From: Shewanella putrefaciens
GTDB lineage: Bacteria > Pseudomonadota > Gammaproteobacteria > Enterobacterales > Shewanellaceae
Assembly (NCBI RefSeq): GCF_016406325.1
Contig: NZ_CP066370.1
Location: forward strand, 2,666,001-2,730,000
DNA length: 64,000 nt
Direction: 5' to 3'
Shown here: one piece after another, positions 9,784 to 19,892 of the stretch
Layout: each line of letters opens with the position of its first letter
Numbering within the stretch: position 1 is the stretch's first letter
Translations under genes and position numbers: made by a program
The notes under the pieces: model-generated
What the model was told of the DNA's origin: nothing
The model's database searches: none
Seen by the model: only the letters and a program-made list of their open reading frames with translations

Positions 9784-11007
9784 ATGCACACGACTTATAC
9801 GATTGGCGAGCTAGAATCATTTTTAGTTGCTATCTTCGTGCTGTTTATCGGCCACTCCATCAATCGCCATGTACGTGTTTTTAGACAATACAATATCCCT
9901 GAGCCCATAGTGGGTGGGCTTGTTGTTGCCGCGGTTATCGCGGGCTTACACGTTCAAAATATTAGTCTTAATTTCAGTTTATCAATGCAAAATACCTTAA
10001 TGCTGATGTTCTTTAGCACTATAGGCCTTTCGGCAAATTACAAACTGTTACTCAGTGGTGGTAAAAAGGTCTTCATTTTTTTAGGTGTCGCTTCACTCTA
10101 TATTGTTATTCAAAATGCAGTTGGTGTCAGTTTAGCGAGCCTATTAGGACTTGAACCGATAATGGGACTTATCGCAGGTTCTATTACACTATCGGGTGGT
10201 CATGGTACAGGTGTCGCTTGGTCACAAACCTTTGCAGAAAACTATGGGATCAATACGTTAGAGTTTGCCATGGCGGCTGCAACCTTTGGCTTAGTGATGG
10301 GAGGCATTATAGGTGGCCCAGTGGCCCAACGATTAATTGGTAAGCATAATCTTGTCTCTCGCTATGGTATTGGTCGTAAGCACCATGTCGATCACCCACA
10401 CTTAGTCACTTACGATCAATTAGAAGAAGATCACGTTACCGCAAAAACCATTCTCGAAACCCTTTTTGTGCTCTTATTATGCGTTGCTGGCGCAAAATGG
10501 ATTACTGAGTGGGTTGGCCTATCGGGTATCGCTTGGTTAAAAATGCCTGACTTTGTGTATGCTCTTTTTTTAGGCGTTACCATCGCCAATATGACTGAAC
10601 TTACCCGAGGCTATAAACCTCACACTGAGAGTATCGATGTCATTGGCACAGTCTCGCTATCACTGTTCCTTTCTATGGCATTGATAAATTTAAAACTCTG
10701 GGAAATTTTTGATTTAGCGATCCCACTACTCGTGATTTTGTTAGTGCAAACCGCAGTATTGGCGCTCTTTGCCTATTTTGTGACATTTAAGGTCATGGGC
10801 AGTAATTACGATGCAGCGGTGATAACAGGTGGCCACTGTGGATTCGGTATGGGCGCAACACCGACAGCAGTGATGAATATGGGGGCGCTGGTTTCACGCA
10901 CGGGTCCATCGCCTCAAGCTTTTATGGTCGTACCGATTGTGGGCGCTTTCTTTATCGATATTGTTAACTTAATTGTCTTGCAAGGTTATTTAAGTTTTAT
11001 TATGTAG
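9784..11007 (+). CDS. gltS: Sodium/glutamate symporter
   Basis: A 407-residue integral membrane protein (E. coli GltS 401) with about ten spans arranged as two related halves. Family hallmarks are the re-entrant motifs LSGGHGTGVAWS in the first half and TGGHCGFGMGATPTAVMN in the second, plus PEPIVGGLV near the N terminus. It imports glutamate with sodium across the inner membrane. AAGGA lies six bases before the ATG. It is monocistronic, bounded by a 515-bp leader and a bidirectional terminator. Confidence 0.95.
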   Translation: MHTTYTIGELESFLVAIFVLFIGHSINRHVRVFRQYNIPEPIVGGLVVAAVIAGLHVQNISLNFSLSMQNTLMLMFFSTIGLSANYKLLLSGGKKVFIFLGVASLYIVIQNAVGVSLASLLGLEPIMGLIAGSITLSGGHGTGVAWSQTFAENYGINTLEFAMAAATFGLVMGGIIGGPVAQRLIGKHNLVSRYGIGRKHHVDHPHLVTYDQLEEDHVTAKTILETLFVLLLCVAGAKWITEWVGLSGIAWLKMPDFVYALFLGVTIANMTELTRGYKPHTESIDVIGTVSLSLFLSMALINLKLWEIFDLAIPLLVILLVQTAVLALFAYFVTFKVMGSNYDAAVITGGHCGFGMGATPTAVMNMGALVSRTGPSPQAFMVVPIVGAFFIDIVNLIVLQGYLSFIM

Positions 11008-11020
11008 CTTATTCCAATCA

Positions 11021-11048
11021 AAAAGCACTGAGATCACCCAGTGCTTTT
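11021..11048. terminator. Bidirectional terminator, gltS/ybbP
   Basis: AAAAGCACTG (11021-11030) and CAGTGCTTTT (11039-11048) form a ten-base stem with an eight-base loop. It lies between convergent genes, with A/T tracts in both directions. Confidence 0.88.
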
Positions 11049-11065
11049 CTTAAGTAATAAACGGT

Positions 11066-13561
11066 TTAACTCCCTGCTTTTAATAACTCAGAGCAGGATT
11101 GATTCAGTAATTGACGGCAACGCCACACCCCAAGCAAGGCCACCAACAATGCACCGGATACAGGAGCAATTGCCCACCAAGGCCAATGCATATACACATT
11201 AAGTTCAAACACTTGAGTTTTTAGTAGATAGAGCGCAAATTCAGCCACTATAACAGCAAGCACGCCTGCAATACCTCCCAGTAAAGCAAACTCTAAACCC
11301 GTTGCACTGCGTAATAACCATCCTGAAGCACCAAAAGTACGCAGTACAGCAAGTTCCCGCTGCCGAGTCGCCATGCCAGCTTCCGTCTGTGCAATCAACA
11401 CTAAGCCACTGGCTAATAACACTAAAACTAGCACTAAGGTCAACGACAGGGAGACTTGCTCAATAATCTGCCTGAGCTGCTCCACCATTGCACCCACATC
11501 AATGATAGAAACCGTTGGAAATTGCTGAATAAGCGCCAAGATAACCGATGCCTTAGGCATACCCTCTGCATTTGTCGCCTGAGCATCAAGACCTTTTTCA
11601 TCTAAAAAAAAGCTTGCCATCGAGGTATACGCAAAAGGTGCAAGTGCTTCTTGGGTAAAGATCATAAAGAAGTTTGGTTGCAGAGTTTCCCAGTGCACGG
11701 TACGAATACTCGCAACTTTTACGGTAAGCTCCTGATTATCGATGATATAAGTCAGCTTATCGCCAAGACCAATACCTAAACGCTCCGCCACACCTGACTC
11801 GACTGACACGTCATCGGTAGCTTGATTAAACTGCCCTTCTATTAACTCGTTATTGGCGGGCAAGGTATTACGCCATGTGAGATTGAGCTCACGAGAAATC
11901 CCGACGCGCCCCTTTTCACCAGCCTCCCGCTGTTCATTAGAAATCAAGGTTTCCCCGTTGATTTGGGTTAGACGTCCACGGATCACCGGATAAATATCCG
12001 TCGCAGTAATGCCATTTGCCGACATAAAATCATGTAAAGGCTTAGCATCATCGGGGGCAATATTGACTAAAAAGTAGTTCGGCGCATTTTCGGGTAGCTG
12101 TTTTTGCCATTCGTTAAGTAAATCTTGCCTGAGCGCCAAAATGGTCAATAACAACACGAGTGCCGCGCTAAAACCGACCAATTGCACCGCATTTTGCCGC
12201 GCACGACGCCTTAGTCCCGCTAGCGCCAATTGTAAGGGATTGGTCGTTTTCATACCTATGCTGTGACCTGCACGTATCATCACAAAACCCAGCACACTCA
12301 GTAACACACCAAGCAGTAAGACAGCCGCAACGACCGTTAGTGTCAAAGCCCAACTTTGGGAATACAAATATCCCAGTAACGCCATCGCCCCTAAACTCAG
12401 TAGCAAATGCAACCACATGCCAAGTTGCAGACCTTCTAACTGACGCTGCAGCACCCTTAGTGGCGGAATCGCCAGTAACCGCATCAAAGGGTAGGCTGAA
12501 AACATAAAGGCGCTGATAAGCCCTGTGCTTATCCCGAGCAATAATGGTCGAGTCAGTGGCGGTGAATAAGCAGCAATTTCGGGTGGCAATAGATAACTGA
12601 TCCCAAAATCCAGTAACCCACCACCGATAAGACCTAAGCCTATTCCCAATAACGTCACAAGTAATAAGTGCATGCCAAACAGCAGACGAATTTGTTTTGC
12701 TGAGGCACCGAAGGTTTTCAGCATGGCCACCACATCGTAATGGCGCTGACAATAACGCTGAGCAGCAATACCTATCGCAGCGCAAGCTAGTGCAATTCCC
12801 ATTAAACTGGCTAACAGCAAGAAACGCTCTGCTCGCTTAACAGCGCCTGCTATAGGCGAATCGCCAGATTGCACATCGACCCAGCGTTGGGTGCTATTCA
12901 GCAGCGGTTTGGCACTTTGCTCAAAAGCGATGAGGGCAGCTTCATCTCCTGCAAATTGATATAAATACGTGACGCGGCTCCCCGGTTGAATAACCCCCGT
13001 TTTTGCCACATCTTCCATTCGCATCAACACAATAGGGGATGAAGCAAAAGGATTGAACCCTGCGTCGGGCAAACGGCTGATCTCATTGCTGAGCACAAAC
13101 TCACTGTTACCTAACTCTATGGATTTGGGATATCCCAAAAGCCCACCTAAACGCGTCTCAAACCAGATTTCATCCGCTTTAGGTAACGCTTTTGTTTTAC
13201 CAGTGGTAAGCTCAATTTCACCTTTGAGTGGATAACCCACCTCAACAGCGCGCACTGTCACTAGCTGGAATTTATCTCCCGAATAGACCATGGAATTAAA
13301 TTGCATGCTAGTCACATGCTTAAGCCCAAGCTCTTCGGCTTTAGCTAAAATAGTGGGATCAATTATCACGGGTGAATCGATAATACGATCGGCTGCAATA
13401 AACGCAGCAGCCTCTCCATTAATTGCCACTTGCAAGCGCTCGCTCACCCGCGCTAAACCACTCACAGACAATACTGCGAGCGTGATAGCGAGGATAATCA
13501 GTAACAATTGCCCTTGCTGTAACTCACGTTTAAATAGGCGCCATGCCAGACTTAACTCCAT
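11066..13561 (-). CDS. ybbP: ABC transporter permease (YbbP-like, FtsX superfamily)
   Basis: An 831-residue membrane protein with the ten-span double-FtsX layout of YbbP. One span is near residue 20-40 and is followed by a large periplasmic domain. There are three FtsX spans around 245-360, a middle pair, a second periplasmic domain, and three more spans at the C terminus. Such permeases work with a MacB/LolD-type ATPase as mechanotransmitters or extractors of membrane-anchored substrates; none is proven here. Its ATPase partner ybbA is two bases upstream, and tesA diverges from ybbA, exactly as in E. coli. Confidence 0.9.
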   Translation of the reverse strand: MELSLAWRLFKRELQQGQLLLIILAITLAVLSVSGLARVSERLQVAINGEAAAFIAADRIIDSPVIIDPTILAKAEELGLKHVTSMQFNSMVYSGDKFQLVTVRAVEVGYPLKGEIELTTGKTKALPKADEIWFETRLGGLLGYPKSIELGNSEFVLSNEISRLPDAGFNPFASSPIVLMRMEDVAKTGVIQPGSRVTYLYQFAGDEAALIAFEQSAKPLLNSTQRWVDVQSGDSPIAGAVKRAERFLLLASLMGIALACAAIGIAAQRYCQRHYDVVAMLKTFGASAKQIRLLFGMHLLLVTLLGIGLGLIGGGLLDFGISYLLPPEIAAYSPPLTRPLLLGISTGLISAFMFSAYPLMRLLAIPPLRVLQRQLEGLQLGMWLHLLLSLGAMALLGYLYSQSWALTLTVVAAVLLLGVLLSVLGFVMIRAGHSIGMKTTNPLQLALAGLRRRARQNAVQLVGFSAALVLLLTILALRQDLLNEWQKQLPENAPNYFLVNIAPDDAKPLHDFMSANGITATDIYPVIRGRLTQINGETLISNEQREAGEKGRVGISRELNLTWRNTLPANNELIEGQFNQATDDVSVESGVAERLGIGLGDKLTYIIDNQELTVKVASIRTVHWETLQPNFFMIFTQEALAPFAYTSMASFFLDEKGLDAQATNAEGMPKASVILALIQQFPTVSIIDVGAMVEQLRQIIEQVSLSLTLVLVLVLLASGLVLIAQTEAGMATRQRELAVLRTFGASGWLLRSATGLEFALLGGIAGVLAVIVAEFALYLLKTQVFELNVYMHWPWWAIAPVSGALLVALLGVWRCRQLLNQSCSELLKAGS

Positions 13562-13563
13562 AT

Positions 13564-14319
13564 TTAAGCCTCCTTAGCATTAGCGAGTATATCGGGAGCA
13601 ACGGATGGGGTTGAGACAACAGCTCTGGCGTTATCTTCCTGTAAATGGCCATTATCCATCACCAACTGCCGCTGGCAGCGTTTAGCAAGTAACAGATCAT
13701 GGGTGACAAGAATTAAGGTGGTATGACTTTCTTGATTGAGCTCAAACAGCATGTCGGCGATCTTATGGCCGTTAACACCATCTAAATTCCCCGTAGGTTC
13801 ATCGGCAAACAGCACTGTTGGCTCACAGATAAAAGCACGGGCTATCGCGACCCTTTGCTGCTCCCCACCCGAAAGCTGTTTGGGTAAATGGGTCAAGCGG
13901 TGGGATAACCCCACCCTTTCTAACATGGCCTGCGCTTTTTCCTTGGCATTTTTCACCCCTGCGAGTTCGGCGGGTAACATCACATTTTCGAGTGCTGTTA
14001 AGGTATCAACCAACATAAAAGATTGAAAAATAAAGCTCACTTTCTGTTTACGTAGTGCCGCTTTTTGCTCTTCATTGAGTGGCGATAACGCCACGCCATC
14101 GAGCCAAATTTCACCCGATGTCGGCGTATCAAGTGCTGCGAGCAATCCAAGCAAGGTGGATTTACCCGATCCAGAGGGTCCTAAAATCGCCACACTCTCG
14201 CCTTGCTTGACATCTAAGTTAATGCCCTTGAGGATAGTGAGCGTTCCTTCCTGAGTGATCACTGATTTTTCGAGGTTAACCACATTGATGGCACTGTTTT
14301 TTAAGATGACGTTAGACAT
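13564..14319 (-). CDS. ybbA: ABC transporter ATP-binding protein (YbbA)
   Basis: A 251-residue LolD/MacB-type ATPase. Walker A is GPSGSGKST (47-55), the Q-loop is FIFQSF, the signature is LSGGEQQRVAIARA, and Walker B/D-loop is LFADEPTGNLD, followed by the H-loop LVTHD. It powers the YbbP permease encoded two bases downstream. It is divergent from tesA with a 52-bp intergenic space, so promoters of the two units overlap. Confidence 0.94.
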   Translation of the reverse strand: MSNVILKNSAINVVNLEKSVITQEGTLTILKGINLDVKQGESVAILGPSGSGKSTLLGLLAALDTPTSGEIWLDGVALSPLNEEQKAALRKQKVSFIFQSFMLVDTLTALENVMLPAELAGVKNAKEKAQAMLERVGLSHRLTHLPKQLSGGEQQRVAIARAFICEPTVLFADEPTGNLDGVNGHKIADMLFELNQESHTTLILVTHDLLLAKRCQRQLVMDNGHLQEDNARAVVSTPSVAPDILANAKEA

Positions 14320-14371
14320 AGGATCCTTCTTATATAAATCGTTCTGGTATCAATCGCTAAGATTAAAGTCA

Positions 14372-14971
14372 ATGGCGAAGACCCTGGGGGCATTCATCCT
14401 ACTGAGTATGTTAATGGCTACGCCAGTTCATGCGGCGAAGGTACTGATCCTTGGCGATAGCTTAGGCGCAAGCTATGGCATGTCGGAACAACTGGGCTGG
14501 GTCGCAATGTTGCAAAAAAATCTCCCTGAACATCAGTTTATTAATGGTTCAGTTAGCGGAGAAACTACCGCAGGCGGCCTTCGCCGATTACCCGCTTTAC
14601 TCGATTCAGTCTCTCCAGATCTTGTGGTCGTTGAACTGGGAGGGAATGATGGTTTACGTGGATTCCCACCAACGCAACTCGAAAATAATCTAATCCAAAT
14701 CATTACTCTAGCGCAAAAAAGTGGCGCCAAAGTATTACTCACCGAAATCATGGTACCGCCTAACTATGGCCCTCGCTATACCCAAAAGTTCACCCAAGTG
14801 TATCAAGACATATCCAAAACACAGAATATTGAATTAATTCCATTCTTTATGCAGGAAATCGCTCCTTATCCAGACTTAATGCAACGGGATGGCATTCATC
14901 CCAATGAAAAGGCCCAAGCAAAAATTGCCGCATGGATGCAACCTTGGATAGAAAAAGCCTTAAACCAATAA
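14372..14971 (+). CDS. tesA: Periplasmic acyl-CoA thioesterase I / lysophospholipase L1 / arylesterase
   Basis: A 199-residue SGNH hydrolase. A signal peptide (residues 1 to about 21, ending VHAA) precedes the block-I motif ILGDSLGASYG with nucleophile Ser30. Then come the oxyanion-hole Gly in SVSGETTAGG, the block-III GGNDGL, and the catalytic Asp-His in DGIHPNEKAQ. The frame extends to 14255, but the ATG at 14372 begins a clean signal peptide and avoids overlap with ybbA. The ribosome-binding site is weak. TesA hydrolyses acyl-CoA, lysophospholipid and aryl esters in the periplasm. Confidence 0.93.
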   Translation: MAKTLGAFILLSMLMATPVHAAKVLILGDSLGASYGMSEQLGWVAMLQKNLPEHQFINGSVSGETTAGGLRRLPALLDSVSPDLVVVELGGNDGLRGFPPTQLENNLIQIITLAQKSGAKVLLTEIMVPPNYGPRYTQKFTQVYQDISKTQNIELIPFFMQEIAPYPDLMQRDGIHPNEKAQAKIAAWMQPWIEKALNQ

Positions 14972-15116
14972 GTTTGTGGATATTTTAAGCTAATAAACAG
15001 CTTGCTGACTTAAACTCATGCTTGAGCGATAAAAACGTGTTCTAACGCAAGAATAACATCATATATAAACAGTAAAATTAGTGTTAGCAAATGGTTAACT
15101 CAAACAAGGAGTCAAT

Positions 15117-16184
15117 ATGTCCCTTAGCCATCAGCAAAAAGTGTACATACCCAAGGAAGCCCGTACCAACCAATTCATCACAGCCGAAATCAAAGTGACG
15201 GATGAATTACTGAGTCAATATCCAGACTATCAAAGCTGTTATCAGACCTTGAGCCGCTTGATATTTAATTTGGCAGAACAACACGATCTCCGTAATGTCC
15301 ACGTGATCACTAACGATAAACTGCCTGTTGTACGTTTTCATACTGAAGCCTATTGCTTCCAAACCACCGAACAAATTTTATTTTTCTACAATCCTGCCTA
15401 CCACGAGGCCCAAAATTTATTCACGCAAGATAATTATCGTGCGCGTAAATTACGTATCGTATTTCTCGCAACTGGTGAAGATATTCGTAGTAACTCGGCC
15501 AGTTTCCATATCCGTGTACGCGAATTACTCAATGAATTAATGCCGCAATTGCCGATAACCGATCTGAAGGTGAAGATCCGTGACCATCAACACTTATCCT
15601 ATGACCTGTTTGCCAAAGCCAAAGGCAATAAAGAAACCTATGGCTATAAGCTGCGAGCTATCGGTCCAAGATATAAGGCTAGAAAATGTGAACTACCAGA
15701 AAATGTCAGTTCACTGACCTATGTCACCGTGAGCTTGCCACTCAGCCGTAAGCTTAAACAAGGTTTATTGCCTGACTCGGCAACCGACTTTACACCTTTA
15801 TATCAACATCTTGAAGATAGCTTCCTCAAAGCTGCTGCAAACAGGCAACTGACTCGACTCGCGATGATTGCGAATGGCTTAACCCCATTAGTACGCAATA
15901 GTAAGTTTGAAAAACTGGACAGCAAAACTGAAGTACAAATGATAGGGTTCGATCCTAATGCGACAGAGCAGCAAGTGATCCGCCGCTGGGATGCGGATAA
16001 TTTAGTTGAAGCGGCGCACTTTACGATTGTTGCGGGCACCAAGGATTGCGATGATGCTGGCTATGGACGTTTTATGAATAATGTCGAAACCGCACTCAAA
16101 GCCTTTGCTGCCGAAATCGGTATTGACCCCGAGCGTGAAGACTTAGTGATACGCTTCCATCAACATATTAGTTATCAAATCTAA
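15117..16184 (+). CDS. DUF3083-like hypothetical protein
   Basis: A 355-residue soluble protein without a signal peptide or membrane span. I associate it with the DUF3083 family that is common in Shewanella, mainly from overall sequence character and length; I cannot name a motif. It is rich in charged helices (DNYRARKLRIVFLATGEDIR, SFHIRVRELLNELMPQLP). AAGGAG is five bases before the ATG, so translation should be strong. It is monocistronic with a terminator behind it. Function unknown. Confidence 0.75.
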   Translation: MSLSHQQKVYIPKEARTNQFITAEIKVTDELLSQYPDYQSCYQTLSRLIFNLAEQHDLRNVHVITNDKLPVVRFHTEAYCFQTTEQILFFYNPAYHEAQNLFTQDNYRARKLRIVFLATGEDIRSNSASFHIRVRELLNELMPQLPITDLKVKIRDHQHLSYDLFAKAKGNKETYGYKLRAIGPRYKARKCELPENVSSLTYVTVSLPLSRKLKQGLLPDSATDFTPLYQHLEDSFLKAAANRQLTRLAMIANGLTPLVRNSKFEKLDSKTEVQMIGFDPNATEQQVIRRWDADNLVEAAHFTIVAGTKDCDDAGYGRFMNNVETALKAFAAEIGIDPEREDLVIRFHQHISYQI

Positions 16185-16218
16185 CGTCTTCTATGTAACA
16201 TAATAAGCTCACTAAACC

Positions 16219-16244
16219 AAAACGCCTGCATTTGCAGGCGTTTT
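16219..16244. terminator. Bidirectional terminator
   Basis: AAAACGCCTGCA (16219-16230) pairs with TGCAGGCGTTTT (16233-16244). It lies between the convergent gene at 15117-16184 and sohB. Confidence 0.9.
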
Positions 16245-16277
16245 AATGGTTATAAAATCAGAAGGTTATTATCGAGA

Positions 16278-17294
16278 TTACATTGGACGATTTTTTTCGA
16301 TAAGACGATTAAAAATCGCATTAACAGATAAAGAGGCTCCATGGGCAATCTTATCTGCCAACTTTTTCTTCACTTGATAACGCAACTTATACACTTTGCG
16401 ATCTTTTGCCAGCGACATGACAACATCATCACTCGTCAGAATTTCATCAACAAGCCCGAGTTCAATGGCCTGCTGACCATACCAATGCTCACCCGTTGCC
16501 ACCTTCTCCAAATTCAGTTCGGGGCGATATTTACTCACAAAGGCTTTGAACAACACATGGGTTTCTTCGAGTTCCTCTTGGAACTTCTGCCTTCCCTCAT
16601 CGGTGTTTTCACCAAAAACCGTTAACGTCCGTTTGAAATCGCCAGCCGTATGCTGCTCATAGTCAATTTCATGTTTTTTCAGTAAACGATTAAAGTTCGG
16701 CAATTGGGCAACAACACCAATGGAACCGACGATAGCAAAAGGCGCGGCATAAATTTTATTTGCTACGCAAGCCATCATATAACCACCACTGGCGGCAACT
16801 TTATCAACACAGACCGTCAGCGGGATATCGGCTTGACGTAAACGATCTAACTGGCTAGAGGCTAAACCATAGCCATGGACCATTCCACCACCACTCTCAA
16901 CATTAACAACGACTTCATCACCTTTTTCGGCAATGGCTAAAATGGCACTGATTTCTTCACGTAGTGAAGCAACCTCAGCAGCATCGATACTGCCCTTAAA
17001 ATCAATAACAAAAACCTTACCTTTACTGGTATCCCCCTCTGTTTTGTCCTTGACCTTTTCATCTATTTTTAGCTGTTTTTCATAGGCTTTGAATTCATTT
17101 TTTGAGAGTAATTCTTCTTTTAAGCCATGTTTAAGCTCTTCTAACTCTTCAGATAAGTTGGTAATCCTCAACTCGCCCTTATCTGATTTATGTTTCACAG
17201 TCGAAGCCAATACCACAATAATAACGGCCACAATTGCGACCACTATAGTGATAGCTTTCGCCAGAAACATGCCATATTCGTATAAAAATTCCAA
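16278..17294 (-). CDS. sohB: Protease SohB, inner-membrane S49 peptidase
   Basis: A 338-residue S49 (SppA-like) peptidase. It has an N-terminal transmembrane segment (about 10-32), a short N-terminal SohB domain with a Lys/Glu-rich helix (about 45-90), and the ClpP-fold protease domain. That domain carries the nucleophile serine in VDKVAASGGYMMAC and the probable general-base lysine in GDFKRTLT. Length matches E. coli SohB (349). It probably degrades membrane or periplasmic polypeptides. sohB-yciK is an E. coli neighbourhood too, here interrupted by a lipase gene. Confidence 0.93.
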   Translation of the reverse strand: MEFLYEYGMFLAKAITIVVAIVAVIIVVLASTVKHKSDKGELRITNLSEELEELKHGLKEELLSKNEFKAYEKQLKIDEKVKDKTEGDTSKGKVFVIDFKGSIDAAEVASLREEISAILAIAEKGDEVVVNVESGGGMVHGYGLASSQLDRLRQADIPLTVCVDKVAASGGYMMACVANKIYAAPFAIVGSIGVVAQLPNFNRLLKKHEIDYEQHTAGDFKRTLTVFGENTDEGRQKFQEELEETHVLFKAFVSKYRPELNLEKVATGEHWYGQQAIELGLVDEILTSDDVVMSLAKDRKVYKLRYQVKKKLADKIAHGASLSVNAIFNRLIEKNRPM

Positions 17295-17376
17295 AGTGTT
17301 CTCCGTTGGGACGCAGGTTTGCGTATCTCTTCACTTAATTTATTGCGGGCTATTCTAACAGCCTAAAGGTCCATAA

Positions 17377-17402
17377 AAAAACCCAGCGTGAGCTGGGTTT
17401 TT
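17377..17402 (-). terminator. Terminator of the lipase gene
   Basis: AAAAACCCAGC (17377-17387) and GCTGGGTTTTT (17392-17402) around a GTGA loop. It lies directly after the stop of the minus-strand lipase gene. Confidence 0.9.
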
Positions 17403-17417
17403 CAGATTAAGGCAATA

Positions 17418-19892
17418 TTAGTTAGGACAAGTCGCAATCACGTTGCTGTTTGTCACTAAAATGGTTGCATCACCACTGGCTGCATAGGTTGCTACTTGGG
17501 TTTGCATTTCAACCGTTGCAGCGGCTGCCATACCATCCGTTGATTCCTTTTCTTTAGGATCAACAAGCGAACTATGATGACCTTTAGCAAAACGAACTAC
17601 ACCTTTTCCTTTAGTTGTGCCATCAACACAAGGTAAACCTAATGAAGCAATCAGAGGTTCGGTTCCGGATAATGGGAAATTATCCACACGGTTTGGTAGG
17701 ACCTGATCACCTAAGTTACCATTACCATCTCCCGCGACTTCAATAAGATGTACAGGTAAACCAGTCGCTTTTAACATAGCAGCATGGTTAACAGGATCCG
17801 CCGAGTCAATCGCAGTTTGTACTGCAAAAGCAAAGGTTGGAATAAATTGCGCGTAAACCGCTTGTACTAATGCCGCATATTCAGGGCTACCGACTTCATA
17901 ACCTGCGGTATTAGCCTTATCCACTAGCACTTTGAAGGTGGTAGATGCCGTAATATTACTAAACAGTACAGGAGCAAAGGTTGCAGAACCTGCAAATGCG
18001 CCCGCTAAGCCACCAGCAGGAGCAACTAAGGATGCAGCCTTGATAGCATAGGCATTTTGTAACGCCTCACCCGTCGTTGGATGTTTCATGCCTGTACTGG
18101 CATAGGTAGCAAAATCGGTACCAACTATCGCACCTAAGCTAAGCCCTTGTACACTGATGTTATAAACATCAAAAAGTTGCGGCTGTCCAGCCTGTGCTAA
18201 CCCTTGTGCTAATCCAGTCAGTGCCAGCCTTACACCTAAATGGTCCATCGTCGCTTGACGGAAATTATCTCGCACCGATAGCGTGCTAGAAATATTCACA
18301 AACACCAACGGGTTACCATTTTTAAAGGCTTCCGAGTTACCCACAACTGCACCGAAGGCAGGATCGGTTGCTGTGACTTCATAAATACCATCACCGTTAG
18401 CATCGAATGAACGCGCTCCATGGAGCGGCATATCAATAGCAATGGTTGCGACGCCCATAGCCGCATAGCTGCCAGCATAGGCGAGTGACATCTCTTTACC
18501 GCCACCTAAACCATGCAGTGCAAGCGTTGTTGGCCAGCCGGCAGCTGGTTGTGTAAAGGTTTTACCCTGCTGCTGATAAAATGCGGCCAATTTTGTCGGG
18601 TTAGGCATTGAAATCAGCACGGGGACCGTTTCATATCCCTTAATCTCGGGGATAGGATTGAACTTAGTCAGATGTTTAGTCTTATCTACCGCAGTGCCAT
18701 CATCTAACAACCAAGTTTTACCCGCCATTAACGAAGGATTTGCCAAGGCATCAGCGGGATTGGCAATACCGTTAGCCACAGCTTGCATACCAAAGTTAGT
18801 TTGACTCAACGTACCCGCTTGCAATGCTAATAACACAGAAACCGGACTATCACCTTGGGCTTTCCAACGACCATTAATTAATGGTTGTCCTGAAGAAGAT
18901 AAACAACTGACAGAAGAACAATCACCGTAAATGGGGAGTTTAATTTTCGCAGTATAAACATCAGCCAAGTTTGCAACGACATATGCTGGACTGGTTTGAT
19001 CTGTTATCCCCGCCACTTGTGCAACAGTCAATCCTGTTGGTGTTGGCATTTGGGCAAAACTTGGGGCATATGGCGCACCTTGGGCCATCAATAACTTAGT
19101 AGTTTCATAGACATTTGCCACTGATTGGGTGGTAAATAGTCCTGCATAATTAATCGTGGTAGTGTCTACATTATGGGCGGCAGCAATCCCTTTTTCATAA
19201 CTGTTGACTAAGGTTTGCAACATCAGTTGATCAGGCATTTCCAGTGGTAACGTATTGATATCCATCTTCAACAAACCATAGGTTGTTGAAGGCGCAATAC
19301 CACGACCTTCAGAATCTTGAATAAGATTGGTCGTCGCATAGATATAGGATTGGCCCGCTTTAAGTGGCTTAAGCGGTACGATGACCACTTTGTTGCCCGA
19401 TGCGGTTGATACAAAGTCAACACCAAACTGCAGTTCTGCGCCAACTTTACAGGCTGAAACAGACGGTTTAGCCTTACATTCGGGATCAGACGATAGTGCA
19501 CCGCCTACAGTGGCCTCAAACATTCTCACCGCGCCCGGCTGTGCAACCGATGCAGCCATTAAGGTCAGTGGTGTCCCGTCATGTTTTTTCGCTAAATCGA
19601 TATCAATAGAAATTGGTGATGTTGTTGACCAACCATCTAAGGCCCCTAGGGCAATTTGTGGGTCAACATAATTACCCGAACTTTCGCCAGGGATCGCTAA
19701 TGTGCCGTCAGTCGTGCCACTGAACAGCAAATCATTTGGTAATGGAACTTTAGCGTTGGCAGGGTCAAACACCATACGCGATTCAGGGATGAGCACTTCC
19801 GTCTTATCCTTGAGTTCGTTATAGCTGTCCTCGCCACATCCTGTGAGGCCTAGTGCAGATGCAATCGCAACACCCAAAATGAGTCTTTTCAT
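17418..19892 (-). CDS. VolA/Pla-1/cef-family extracellular lipoprotein lipase
   Basis: An 824-residue lipoprotein with lipobox LTGC (Cys19). It then shows the VolA-type start (ESRMVFDPANAKVPLPNDLLFSG), a central Ig-like region, and an alpha/beta-hydrolase domain from about residue 440. Signatures there are LHGLGGGKEMSLAYAGSYAA, the DMPLHGARSFDANGDG segment and the nucleophile elbow GLSLGAIVG. The length and the FDP-PNDLLF start match the TIGR03502 family. VolA of Vibrio is a surface-exposed lysophospholipase that releases fatty acids from host or environmental phosphatidylcholine. A similar nutrient role is likely here. Confidence 0.88.
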   Translation of the reverse strand: MKRLILGVAIASALGLTGCGEDSYNELKDKTEVLIPESRMVFDPANAKVPLPNDLLFSGTTDGTLAIPGESSGNYVDPQIALGALDGWSTTSPISIDIDLAKKHDGTPLTLMAASVAQPGAVRMFEATVGGALSSDPECKAKPSVSACKVGAELQFGVDFVSTASGNKVVIVPLKPLKAGQSYIYATTNLIQDSEGRGIAPSTTYGLLKMDINTLPLEMPDQLMLQTLVNSYEKGIAAAHNVDTTTINYAGLFTTQSVANVYETTKLLMAQGAPYAPSFAQMPTPTGLTVAQVAGITDQTSPAYVVANLADVYTAKIKLPIYGDCSSVSCLSSSGQPLINGRWKAQGDSPVSVLLALQAGTLSQTNFGMQAVANGIANPADALANPSLMAGKTWLLDDGTAVDKTKHLTKFNPIPEIKGYETVPVLISMPNPTKLAAFYQQQGKTFTQPAAGWPTTLALHGLGGGKEMSLAYAGSYAAMGVATIAIDMPLHGARSFDANGDGIYEVTATDPAFGAVVGNSEAFKNGNPLVFVNISSTLSVRDNFRQATMDHLGVRLALTGLAQGLAQAGQPQLFDVYNISVQGLSLGAIVGTDFATYASTGMKHPTTGEALQNAYAIKAASLVAPAGGLAGAFAGSATFAPVLFSNITASTTFKVLVDKANTAGYEVGSPEYAALVQAVYAQFIPTFAFAVQTAIDSADPVNHAAMLKATGLPVHLIEVAGDGNGNLGDQVLPNRVDNFPLSGTEPLIASLGLPCVDGTTKGKGVVRFAKGHHSSLVDPKEKESTDGMAAAATVEMQTQVATYAASGDATILVTNSNVIATCPN

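Noticed and set aside
12168..12785. 205-codon open frame antisense within the ybbP gene
   Set aside because: It is another frame on the same strand as ybbP, lies wholly inside a well-supported gene, and its translation has no family features and odd composition.
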